Shown here: positions 21,979-32,695 of the stretch, in pieces
How the letters are laid out: each line of letters opens with the position of its first letter
How positions within the stretch are numbered: position 1 is the first letter of the stretch
Assembly: GCA_964034945.1 (NCBI GenBank)
Contig: OZ035962.1
Coordinates: forward strand, 35,305,943-35,369,942
DNA: 64,000 nucleotides
Direction of reading: 5' to 3'
Origin: Chrysopilus asiliformis
Taxonomy: Eukaryota; Arthropoda; Insecta; Diptera; Rhagionidae
Made by a program: the position numbers and the translations under genes
The notes under the pieces: model-generated
Told to the model about the DNA's origin: nothing
What the model saw: only the letters and a program-made list of their open reading frames with translations
Database searches by the model: none

Positions 21979-24048
21979 CTTTTAAATTTTCTCCAATGAT
22001 TATTTTATCGTTATTAAAGTAACTTTTTTTATGGGCACCGAAGTTCTCAAAATTTTTAATTTTGTTTTTTTGCACTGTTTTTTCACAATTTAAAAATTTG
22101 TTTAATCCGATTGAAAGTTTTCTATCAGCTTTCACGTATTTTCAAATTCACCATTTTTTTTGGAATTTTCATCGCAGAAATCAAATAGAAATTGGTCAAG
22201 TGGATCAAGATTTATACGGAGAGGGGATTTAAAATGAGGCGAGAAGGGTGAATTCTTGTGCACTGAAACCGTCCTTCCTTAATATCAAACCAAATTCAAA
22301 AAAAAAAACGAGGTCGAAATCAATTTAGTGAATCAAAAGTTATTTGAGGGGGTTTAAAGTAAGAGAGAAGGGTCAGTTCTAGTATACCAGTATTTCTAAC
22401 CCAAAAAATTATATTTTTTTAGGGAAAAAAAGTTTCTCTTCCTCCCTCCATCCAGAATTCAATTTTTTCAGGGAAGCATAAAGTGGTTATAAATGTTATA
22501 TATTTTTGGGATCTACTCTTCGAGACCTTTCATTTAAGATACTAAATGCCCTCCTACATCCTCCAAATAAAAAGTTTTATACAAATTTTGAGCTGCCCCA
22601 GAGGGAGAGGGAGGGCGATCAATGGCTAATCCCTATTTCGAATAGGGGATACTTCAAATACACAAAATATGTAGCTAACATTGGAGCTACACTGAACTTT
22701 AGCTCCAAAACTCTATAAAAATGGTTGATTGGTATGGCAGAGGTGTGAATTTAGTGCGATATGTTTAAGTTATCTTCACCTGTTTGAGGAAGCTTAAAAC
22801 AGGAACTTCTGTGCCAAAAATGAATCTCGATTGGATCAAAACTTTTTGCCAAAAAATCAATATCACAAGGGATGGAAAAGGATCGCTTACCCAATAATTT
22901 GACTTTTGTTTTATTAAATGTAAAAACAGGTAAACTTTAGTTTTAATAGGCCTTTCAAAATATGCAATCAAAAAAATTTGTTAACTACATTAAATAATTT
23001 TCGTCAACTATTTACAAAAAATATTATCATTTTTTTCAATATTTTGTTGAAGTAAAACCTTATATTAGAACTTTAATTTAATTTTTGATTACTCCTAGAA
23101 GTAAATATCTAATTTGGGAAAATCTTGAATTGCAAAATACTTTAGCAAGGCAAAACCAATGCGGTTTTTGCAAATTTCTAAACCACACCAATCTACATGT
23201 AAATGAAAAACTGCTTAAAATATTCGTAGTTTTTGAAAATTTTATTCTATTCTTGTGCACTTCCTGAAATCTTTCCCAAAACTAAAATTTCGAACTTATT
23301 GCAAAGTATAACTTCCAATGAAGTTTACAATTAGAATAATGCTACGACTGTTTTTGTATTGTTCAGTTTTGCGGACTCAATCATGTTATTTTTCCTGTCT
23401 CGTCTTTAGTAAATGTGGTTAACTTTTTACCCATACAAACCACATTTCCCAGATTCCTACAGGAGACCATAAGGTCGCGGTTAATTTCGAATGCAAGAAC
23501 ATCAAAATAGAAAAAAAAACAGAAAAGATGTTTTGATTGAACGAGGATTTTCAGTTTGATATAAAACTACTGCATGATAGAATAGGGTATGTGGATAATT
23601 ATATTTAGTCGAATAATGTGGCAAAAGGCCACATTCTGATAGAATCACCGATGACCATTGGAAGTTTTACTTCGATGTACAAATGTGTCTTAAGAGGGCA
23701 AAAAATCAATTATGCATTCGCCGGTCGAGTTTCCGGTATTACATATTCGGTTTATTTCTATTGAACTCGATTAAATTTTGCGTTTTCTAAACTTTTAAAA
23801 GTGTCGAAAATCTATAAGCCTGTGGAATTTCTTGCGTGATGCTAAATTTATTAGTGAACTTTTAAATAAATTTGAATCATTTCCTTTAACCTTGCCAATT
23901 TATCATGTATTAAAATGATTTTTTCTCGAAAACTCCAAACATCTAGTTTTACATTAGTTGAGAAAATAATAAGGAGAAAGGATGGATGGGGGAGGGAGCG
24001 GGGAGGAGGGTGCAATTTTTAGTCCGAAGGTAGGTATGAGGCCATTTT
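21979..24048. other. No recognisable gene
   Basis: A loosely duplicated AGAGAAGGGT(G/C)A phrase occurs near 22240 and 22365, with runs of A/T. No protein family is recognised. Confidence 0.4.
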
Positions 24049-24170
24049 CAGGGATGGCAAATGAAAAAAAAATTGTAACGTTATACATTTCGTTATGTAA
24101 CGAAATTCAAATTTTATTTCGTTACGTTATTTCGTTTTGTAACGATAAAAAAATGTAATTTGGCAAAAAT
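24049..24170. mobile_element. hAT-like TAACG repeat, truncated but uninterrupted copy
   Basis: Begins CAGGGATGGCAAATG and carries GTAACGTTATACATTTCGTT and GTAACGAAATTC before fading near ATTTGGC. It supplies the empty-site sequence for the insertion at 14639. Confidence 0.6.
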
Positions 24171-24587
24171 TTTTCTTGGAAGACGCTGACGTATCCAGCG
24201 GCCTAAAATGCGTCAAAACTACTCTGACAGTTTAGATAGCAGGCGAGGGGATAAGACGAGTCTGTCCGAAATTTAATCTATTTCATGCTGTTACTGAAAC
24301 TTTAAGTGACATTTAACATATTTTCGGGGAACAAGTTATGTGTTTAACATCTTAGCTGCCGGCTGGGCCACCGATGGTTCACATGTTTTTTTTTTAAATC
24401 TGAAGCCGCGTGTACTACTAGTTTGCCATATGCTTACATGATTCTGCATTAGAATATTTCGGCTCCTTTTACGTTACTTACAGTTAGGAACTTCAGTAAT
24501 AATTTTATTTTTATGTGGTGGCAGACAACGTGTTAAAATTAGGGGCTACTCTATTTTATGGTAATATTTAGTACTATCACCGCTTTT
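24171..24587. other. No recognisable feature
   Basis: I see nothing identifiable here. Confidence 0.4.
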
Positions 24588-25160
24588 TATACCCGTATGG
24601 TGAAACCAAAGGGTATATTAACTTTGCCTTACCGTTTGTAACGCCAAGATCCCGTGATCGCACAAAAAAATGAATTACACCAGTGTGTTTAGAATGATGA
24701 AAAAAGTTGAATTTAGCATGTCCGTCCGTCTGTCCGTCTGTCCGTCTGTCTGTCTGTCTGTCCGTCCGTCTGTGGCGCGGATTGCGGGCGCACGGATTGA
24801 GCTAGAGACTTGAAATTTTGCGCAGATCCGTTTTTCGTAAAATGCGAGGCTAAGTTCGTTAATGGGCAAAAATGGACCATTAGGGGGGGTACCCCCCATA
24901 CGAACGAAAATGTTTTTCGCGAATATCTCAAAAACGGTGCATCTTATCAAAAAAGTCCAAGAACAAAAGTGATTTAGGATATGATTCTACATAAAACTCC
25001 CATACATCAAAATCCGATTGGAATAAATTTTAAAAAATCTTATTGGAAAGTTTGACTTCAAATTGGAATTTTGGTATAACTGTTCGAATTTTGATACGAA
25101 TATCACCATACGGGTCTCCAATGATTGCCAGATTGGCAATTATAGCTTTTGTTATGTTTA
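24588..25160 (+). mobile_element. DINE-1/mini-me-like element, copy A2
   Basis: Same order of blocks as copy A1 with a longer (GTCY)n tract at about 24719-24773 and a GGGGGGTACCCCCC palindrome near 24885-24897. The 3' hairpin TTGCCAGATTGGCAA and TATAGCTTTTGTTATGTTT end are intact. Repeated open frames across the tract are artefacts of its four-base period. Confidence 0.82.
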
Positions 25161-25597
25161 TTATAGTTATTGATTGTGATCAGAAAAATTATTGGTGTGG
25201 TGTCTTATAATTCTTAATAAGTATTAATTAAGAATTATAAGAATTATAAGATCTTACAGTTTATGTCAACATTTTGTATAATAGTATAACATCCTTCGTG
25301 GTCAGGGCAGTGACAGAAATTATTGCGTCACTCTGATGACATCCACCACTGAGTCTTGCTTCTTTTCAAAACATCTTTTCCGATTCTTCATTGTTTTTAT
25401 TTAAATTCAATTTCATTGTATTATTCAATTGTGGCCACGATAAGTTTGGTACTTGAATAGAAATTCTTTCGATATAAGAAAAAATATTCCAATATGACAT
25501 ATAGTCCGGAAATTATGAAATAAATAATATAAATAATATTAAAAATTCGAATGGTCGAGAAATTCAAATAATCATGCCTATTCTGGAATCCGAAGTA
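25161..25597. other. No recognisable gene; small palindrome
   Basis: TTATAATTCTTAATAAG / TTAAGAATTATAAG at 25206-25250 forms a short hairpin. Nothing else is recognised. Confidence 0.4.
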
Positions 25598-26380
25598 CAC
25601 TCTAGAAAATTTTATTGTAATTTTACCCCTATTATCGTAGGAAACCATTTTCCTACGATAATAGGGGTAAAATTACACCGAGTCGTAATGGCTTAAAAGC
25701 TATGCATTTTTACTCATTTTGTGGCGTACAAAAGCCTCTTTTACGGGGGAACTTTAAGCTAAATAAGAAGTAAAAGTACAATACGGGTGTAATTTTACGA
25801 CATGGATGTTTAAAATTACCACATTTTTGTTGTAATTTTCCTCCTATTTGGTAGCAAAACCGCGTCTTAAAGGTGTAATTTTACGACATTTTTTGTTTAA
25901 AATTACACCGAAAATGGTATTAGAATTTCTCGGCTTATACGGTCTGCAAAAACAAAAATATTATATTATTTTTGCGATGTTTTCACATCCAAATTTCCCG
26001 GGCATGTCTGCCATGTGGCAGGCGCCACACAGGATTTTGGTAGAGTAAAACTCGATTCGAGTATTTATACTCCGATGCCACAAACCTTATGCGAATTATA
26101 AGGTTAAGGTTAAATTGTCCGTACAATAATGCAAAAATACCCTGCGAGCGTGTTTTTACACCAAAATGAGAGTAAAAATACGAATATTGGTCGAAATTTT
26201 ACGCAAGGTTTAAAATTACCCTATTTATAGTGTAAGATTAATGTTTTTTGGGTGATTTTACAACTTAAATGGTGTGCGAGCTAAATTCTGATTTTTTTTC
26301 GAAATTTTACGACGTTTTTGCAAATTTACCCCGTTTTTACCCCATTTTTCGGTTTAAATTCAAATTCATTTTCTACAGTG
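25598..26380 (+). mobile_element. TIR element 'E', copy E1
   Basis: Ends CACTCTAGAAAATTTTATTG and, inverted, CACTGTAGAAAATG are flanked by TA at 25596-25597 and 26381-26382. Near the left end is a 28-bp-stem, 4-base-loop hairpin (about 25616-25675, tip GTAGGAAA CCAT TTTCCTAC). The interior is full of (G)TAAAATTACAC / GTGTAATTTTA words in both orientations. Non-coding, superfamily unassigned. Confidence 0.8.
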
Positions 26381-26463
26381 TAGCATTAAGTTGGTTCAAT
26401 TTTCCCTCAATTCATATTCTTGAATCCGCTGCGTTTCACTTCTGTTCGATTTCATATGATGTA

Positions 26464-27340
26464 CACTGTAGAAAATGGATTTGAATTTAAACCGAAAAAT
26501 GGGGTAAAAACGGGGTAAATTTACAAAAACGTCGTAAAATTTCGAAAAAAAATCACAATTTAGCTCGCACACCATTTAAGTTGTAAAATCACCCAAAAAA
26601 CATTAATCTAACACTAGAAATAGGGTAATTTTAAACCTTGCGTAAAATTTCGACCAATATTCGTATTTTTACTCTCATTTTGGTGAAAAAACACGCTCGC
26701 AGGGTATTTTTGCATTATTGAACGGACAATTTCATTATTTCACAACGCAATTGACGGCATTAGCGTGTTTGATGAGTCATTTGATCGCCATTCCAGAAAT
26801 AGTTCAATGGTTAAACACTAAATAGTTTATTCGCTCTGGCTTGATGGAGCTATGTTGCCTTAACCTTATAATTCGCGCAAGGTTTGTGACATCGGAGTAT
26901 AAATACTCGAATCGAGTTTTACTCCACCAAAATCCTGTAAGCCTGCGTGGAAACTGGTAAAGCAGGCTCTGATGACGGTGAGCCAGCTTCCATACCAGAA
27001 ACAGGCTCCTGATGGGTTTTCAAGGCAGACATGCCCGACCTGTTGGGGAGAAATTTGTTTTATTATTTTTGTTTTTGCAGACCGTATAAGCCGAGAAATT
27101 TTAATACCATTTTCGGTGTAATTTTAAACAAAAAATGTCGTAAAATTACACCAGTATTGTACTTTTACTTCTTATTTAGTTTAAAGTTCCCCCGTAAAAG
27201 TGGCTTTTGTACGCCACAAAATGAGTAAAAATGCATAGCTTTTAAGCCATTACGACTCGGTTTAATTTTACTACTATTATAGTAGGAAAATGGTTTCCTA
27301 CTATTATAGTGGTAAAATTACAAAAAAATTTTCTAGAGTG
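26464..27340 (-). mobile_element. TIR element 'E', copy E2, inverted to E1
   Basis: Reads as the reverse complement of E1 with TA at 26462-26463 and 27341-27342. It is longer: it carries extra sequence at about 26731-26865 (with TTCGCTCTGGCTTGATGGAG) and an alternative middle (GTAAGCCTGCGTGGAAACTG to CTCCTGATGGGTTTTC) absent from E1 and E3 but shared with the fragment at 36905. Confidence 0.8.
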
Positions 27341-27342
27341 TA

Positions 27343-28069
27343 GTAACGTTTTGAGGGTAGAACTACTCGTTGCAAATTTCAGAATACGAGAATACCAATC
27401 GAGTGGCGAGTCCAATCGATTGATGTTTGGTTTTACGTTTTAACTTCGGATTCTAGAATAGCCATGAATGTGTTTAATTTTTTTAAAAATTTCATTGAAC
27501 AATATCTTGAGAACTATTCTGTAGGCCAAATAGTAAAAATTGGTCGAGAATGGGTCGAATACCGAATAGTAACCGAATATAAACTTTATGGAACATATTT
27601 AAATACCAGTTTTCCCATTTAACTCCAAAAATAATAAAATTTAATTTATTCCTGATTAAGTCTTATTATTAAAATAATGCTCAAAAAATCGATGGTGCTC
27701 AAAAATTTGAATCCTTGGAACCTTTTGGATCCGCTATACTTAGAACTTCTGCGGTTCCTAGCGAGAGTTGGAAGATCTTCCGGTTCGGTTTCACATCTCT
27801 GGTTGTAACTAGTGTAAAAACATAAAGGTTAAACAGTTTCAAGTTCGAAACTTTAAGTTTACTGGTCAGTACTTTGCAGAATGTTTCCTTTTCTCGAAAC
27901 AAATTTTATACTCATACACTCATACAAGGGCGGACGGATCGGCAGACATTTCGAAGTTTCTCAATAAAATAAAAGGCAATTACAGAAATATCCACAATTT
28001 TGCAATCCGCATCATTATAATAATCGATTTATTACACTAAAAACACCGATTCAAAAACACGGAAATTAA
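27343..28069. other. No recognisable feature
   Basis: AT-rich with no repeat family copy and no plausible protein. Confidence 0.4.
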
Positions 28070-28527
28070 AGGGTATTTCAATAAGGACATAACAATTTTG
28101 CATTTTAATAAAAACGCACCCTAAAACTTTTTTTATGATCTGGCAATTCTAAAACGTCAGTCAAGGTTTACATTTTTATCATGGCGAAGTTCATGAACGA
28201 GCAACGTTTGGAAATTATTAAAACTTACTACCGAAATTCTGAGTCGGTCGTAATCGTGTAATCTCGAGAAATGGTCCGGTCGTATGGCCACCTCGCTCAT
28301 GCGATTTAACGCCGTTGGATTTCTGGGTTATGTTAAGTCGTTGGTTTGTGCCAACCAGCCAACAACGTTACAGGAGCTCCGGAACAATATCGAACGCGAA
28401 ATGTGCAAAATTGGCTCCAAAGAATCAATCAATAAAAATATTAATTATAAATAAGTTTATGGTCCATTTTAAGTTGGGTCGTGTTGTCCTTAATATGTGC
28501 CATGAACTGTCAGAATTCGGATCGTAA
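28070..28527 (+). pseudogene. Internally deleted mariner-superfamily transposase
   Basis: An ATG at 28181 opens MAKFMNEQRLEIIKTYYRNS then ESVVIV and a stop: the classic start of a mariner-superfamily transposase. The sequence then jumps to NGPVVWPPRSCDLTPLDF, the C-terminal block around the last catalytic acidic residue, and after a frameshift to KSLVCANQPTTLQELRNN and IEREM. Everything between the first helix-turn-helix and the C-terminal block is missing, so roughly 80 of about 350 residues remain. TAAGGACATAACAA near 28082 and TGTTGTCCTTA near 28484 may be remnants of the inverted ends. It is a non-autonomous deletion derivative. Confidence 0.75.
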
Positions 28528-29984
28528 AATTTCGTACCGCGCTAAATGTTCAAAAAAATTTAAGTTTTCAAAAAGATAATTTTTAGTATTTCCGGAATAA
28601 ATTTTCGTAAAATACGCCGCGTTAATTTCTTGCTTTTTCATAATTTTCACCCATTTTTTCACAAAAAGCATTCTGATCGAAAATACCGAACACGGAAGCA
28701 ATGAGATAAGAAGTGAATCGTCTGCTTTAATAAAAAAAAAAAAACAATTTACCTATCACCTTGTTTTGACAATTTATCAGCTCCCATTTTTATTGATAAT
28801 TATTCACTTAATGTTCTCTGTGCGTGCGTGAGTCCGAAATTTTAAAACTGAAAAACAGAAATATGCTAACAAACGGTTTTGGTAAGGTGAGGCTTTGAAG
28901 AATCAAAGCACTGCAAAGAAAAAAAAATGTGTAAATGAAATAAATATATACGAGCGTTTGAATTCGAATATACGTTTAGTAATAAGATTATATAGATTTA
29001 TAAATTTCGATATACCTACCATATAGTTATTAGTCACCAGAATACAAAGATGGTTATCTGGCATTTGCAAATATATAAATCAATTTATTTCAATTATAAT
29101 TACAGCTTTGAGACCTTTCTCAATGTCTTTTACGAATTAGCTTCTACTTCTTCTTGGTTGTCGTTTTAAAACGTCTCGACGAGATCGCGATTGTTGTAAG
29201 AAATCTCGATTCTTTTCATATTAAAGATATCGGCGGATAGCAGACAATCGCATCCTATCGCCTAGAAGAGGTGCTCCCCATCAATTGCTTGCACCCGGTG
29301 CCCGGGGCCAGGGACCGTGTCTGATTCCGGCGTTTTTGCTGTACTGATGATCACTTTGCACAGCTACAAAAATAACAAATTATTTTACGACCTCAACGGC
29401 CAAATACATTTTAAAGTCAATGCCTAAAATGTAGGTGCCTGCGTGCCTGTATTTCAAGATACTTTTGAATGAAATGAGTTGAGGTTATGTTTTAATTTAG
29501 TACTGTGCAATTGGTATTTAATCATCTGCCAACTTTGTGCAACATTTATTATTTTTTATATTTGTTCTTTTGGAATTTTCTTATACGTTTATGCCTTTAG
29601 GCTAAGAAAAACTGAATTGACTATTTACGTTGGAGGCAAGTTTATTAAGAACCAAGTGACTGAACTGGAGACCAACTATCTATATATATATATATTTTAA
29701 ATACTGCTGTAAGGTCGATGTATGTACGTGTAGTAATATAGAAAGTGTAGAGATTGAAATTAAAACTGTTTGCTCGAAATAAATTAACGTACATCGCTAC
29801 AAAAAATTGGTATGATTTAGAAGGAGGTCCTGTTGATGAACTTTAAACAAATAAATACTTATTGTATATTTTTTTCATAGGTTTAGGAACATTTTAAAAG
29901 TTTTCTTCAATGTTAAAATAACAGTGCCATTTATGAAAAGTCCTACATTTTAGCAAAAATAACAAAAGGGAAACGGGCGCAGTA
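28528..29984. other. Unassigned AT-rich DNA with one GC-rich island
   Basis: Mostly featureless. The segment at about 29225-29335 (ATCGCATCCTATCGCC, GCACCCGGTGCCCGGGGCCA) is sharply GC-rich against its surroundings, with no open frame or RNA family that I recognise. Confidence 0.4.
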
Positions 29985-29985
29985 A

Positions 29986-30579
29986 TTGACACTAGTGAAT
30001 AAAACCAAGAAAGAAATATCTTCTAAGCTTCCAAGGAAGAAATATCTTGATTATTTCGATATTTTAAAATCTTCTACAAAAAATTTAAAGTTAGTTTCCG
30101 ATAAATGCCATATTTTCGTGAATGCAATTTCGATGTTGGTACTGTTGCTGCTGCCAACCATAGCATTCGTTTTTCTGTTTTGCAACTTGTCAAAAAGTTC
30201 TGTCAAAAATCTGGTCGAAAGCGCACAAATACAGATTCCTGATAAATATAAAGAAAAAATCTAACAAGTTAAGAAAAAATTGATTAACTTGGGAACAGGG
30301 AATTGCACTACGGACTTGTTCTTAAACGTCCCTCTGAAACAAACAAAGAACTTTTTGTCGCAATCGAAAATTCCTAACATAAGTTCAAATGGCCTGAAAA
30401 TTAAGCTTAAGATGATAAATGGGAATTTCTCATTGGAAAGAAGAGCTAAATATAAGTGTGAAGCGACCACAGAACTATATAACATAGAACAACTGTCACG
30501 TTACAAAGCTCTGCTGAAAAATGGTCCCAAAAGTGTTTCCCTCTTTATCGTACTTGAACGCATCCACTGGACTGTATAA
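29986..30579 (+). pseudogene. Unrecognised ~197-codon frame with one internal TAA
   Basis: A single frame runs from about 29986 to a stop at 30577-30579, broken only by TAA at 30262-30264. It has no ATG at the front (the frame opens at a TTG). The first part is Lys-rich with SKLPRKKYLDYFDI and KLVSDKCHIFVNA, then a hydrophobic run (ISMLVLLLLPTIAFVFLFCN, a possible membrane segment). The second part has GTGNCTTDLFLNVPLKQTKN and RAKYKCEATTELYNIEQLSR. Codon use is AT-rich like the surroundings. I do not recognise the family. It could be a decayed transposon protein, a decayed host gene or a chance frame. Confidence 0.35.
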
Positions 30580-30999
30580 GGTCGCGAAATTCAAATTTAG
30601 TTTGCCGCGAAATTCAAATTTCACAAGTTTGAGACTAACTTTAGGTGCAAACAAATAACTTTAGGCGCCAACACCATTCCGAAAGTCTATTTTCCTTTGA
30701 CAGCTCACGGTTTAAACGAGAGGACTATATTTATTTTCATACGGTTATCTTGCTCTTACTTGACTCGTTTTGATTCGCTGAACTGTATTGAAATGGGACC
30801 ATTTGAGACAGCAAATCGAGCTATCTAGTATATCTATGGAAGCGACACAATAATTTTCAGAACAAAATTGAACTTAAAATTGAGTTCTTGAATTTAAGAT
30901 CAAGTAGGTGAAAAATTTACACTTATCTGTCAAAATTCGTGCTCTTAAGTCTTCAGGCCAAACTTTGATTTTAATTTTTGACCAAACAAACTCATACAA
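30580..30999. other. No gene; short duplication
   Basis: CGCGAAATTCAAATTT occurs twice at 30584 and 30605. Otherwise nothing is recognised. Confidence 0.4.
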
Positions 31000-31564
31000 A
31001 AACATAACAAAAGCTATAATTGCCAATCTGGCAATTATTGAAAACCCGTATGGTGATTTAAGTGAACAGCGAACAGTTGTATCAAAATTCCCCTTTGAAG
31101 TCAAACTTTCCAATAAGATTTTTTAAAATTTATTCCAATTGGATTTTGATGTATGGGAGTTTTATGTAGAATCATATCCTAAATAACTTTTGTTCTTGGA
31201 CTTTTTTGATAAGATGTACCGTTTTTGAGATATTCGCAAAAAACGTTTTCGTTCGTATGGGGGGTACCCCCCCTAATGGTCCATTTTTGCCCACTAACGA
31301 ACTTAGCCTCACATTTTACGAAAAACGAATCTGCGCAAAATTTCAAGTCTCTAGCTCAATCCGTGCGCCCGCAATCCGCGCCACAGACGGACAGACAGAC
31401 AGACGGACAGACAGACAGACAGACGGACGGACATGCTAAATTCTACTTTTTTCATCATTCTAAACACACTGGTGTAATTCATTTTTGTGTGCGATGACGA
31501 GATCTTGGCGTTACAAACGGTAAGGCAAAGTTAATATACCCTTTGGTTTCACCATACGGGTATA
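31000..31564 (-). mobile_element. DINE-1/mini-me-like element, copy A3
   Basis: Minus-orientation copy with the 3' hairpin TTGCCAATCTGGCAA near 31020, a GACA/GACG tract at about 31384-31433 and the TATACCC end at 31558-31564. It abuts the next copy with no spacer. Confidence 0.83.
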
Positions 31565-32073
31565 AACATAACAAAAGCTATAATTGGCAATCTGGAAATT
31601 TTTGAAAACCCGTATGGTGATTTAATCGAACGGCGAACAGTTGCATCAAAACTCTACTTTAAAGTCGAACTTTTCAAAAAGATTTTTTAAAATTTTTTCC
31701 AATTGGATTTTGATGTATGGGAGTTTTATGTCCTAAATAACTTTTGCTTTTTCACTTTTTTGCTAAGATGCACCGTTTTTGAGACATTCGCAAAAAATGT
31801 TTTCGTTCGTATGGGGGATACCCCCCTTAATGGCCCATTTTTGCCTATTAACGGACGTAGTCTTGTATTTTACGAAAAACGAATCTGCGTAAAATTTCAA
31901 GTCTCTAACTCAATCCGTGCGCCCGAAATCCGCGCCACAGACGGACGGACGGACATGCAAAATTAAATTTGGTGTAATTCATTTAATTCATTTTTGTGTG
32001 TGATAACGGGATCTTGGCGTTACAAACGGTAAGGCAAATTTAATATACCCTTTGCTTTCACCATACGGGTATA
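31565..32073 (-). mobile_element. DINE-1/mini-me-like element, copy A4, abutting A3
   Basis: Starts AACATAACAAAAGCTATAAT immediately after the ACGGGTATA end of A3, in the same orientation, and ends ACCATACGGGTATA at 32073. It is more diverged from the family than A3, with a short GACG tract (about 31938-31954). Confidence 0.83.
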
Positions 32074-32329
32074 AAAATTTAAAAAAAGCTTTTATTTAAA
32101 AAATGCACTCAATGAATATTTACTTTATATTTTATTCTTTTACCTTGCTTTTATTTCTGATCTTTTATTTCTGATACAAAAAAAAAATATTTTTTTTGAA
32201 TTTTATCCTTTTTAATTTTGTATTTGATTAGTATTCTTGAACTTATAGATTTTTTTTTTTTTTATACTTTTTAGTCATCGAATATACATCCTTGCTTTCG
32301 AATTATTCTTACGGACCTTTTGATTCTAG
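32074..32329. other. Unassigned T/A-rich spacer
   Basis: Poly-T runs with nothing else recognised. Confidence 0.3.
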
Positions 32330-32695
32330 AATGGAAGTCAGCTACCCCAAAAAACCCCCAGAATAGATGTTTTTCCGAAAAAATTGGGAAAAAGGATGAT
32401 CACGTTATCCTTACAGTTATCCCTACAGATTTATTAATGCCAGAATCGGATTCAGCGACCCCAAAAACACCAAGATGAGATTTTTTTCTGGAAAATTTGA
32501 GGAAAAGAATAAACACGGTATTCTTACAGGACCTTCCCTTGTTCGTACAAGGACGAAATAATAGAAATATTGTTTTTTCATCGAAGTATGCGAAATTTCA
32601 AGTTAATCAGATGATTTTGGCCACCTTTCCAAAATTGGATTTCAAGATTTGAATCTGACAAACAGACAGACAGATACGAAGGTAAGCTAAATACG
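32330..32695 (+). repeat. 'I' family repeat, longer copy
   Basis: Two diverged internal units start near 32336 and 32447 (GAATCGGATTCAGCGACCCC, AAAAACACCAAGATGAG). Then come CTTGTTCGTACAAGGACGAA, GCGAAATTTCAAGTTAATCA and an ACAAACAGACAGACAG tract at 32658-32673. It is related to 18840-19025. Confidence 0.55.

Noticed and set aside
24675..24950. Open frames over DINE-like copies (also 7816-8061, 31206-31497, 31703-31966, 61241-61441)
   Set aside because: The same translated phrases recur because the repeats recur. The four-base tract gives long Thr-Asp-Arg/Gln runs. No conserved coding pattern among copies.
25848..26048. 66-codon frame repeated in E1 and E3 (also 51626-51826)
   Set aside because: Present in both copies only because they are near-identical, and E2's version is disrupted. 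No similarity to transposases.
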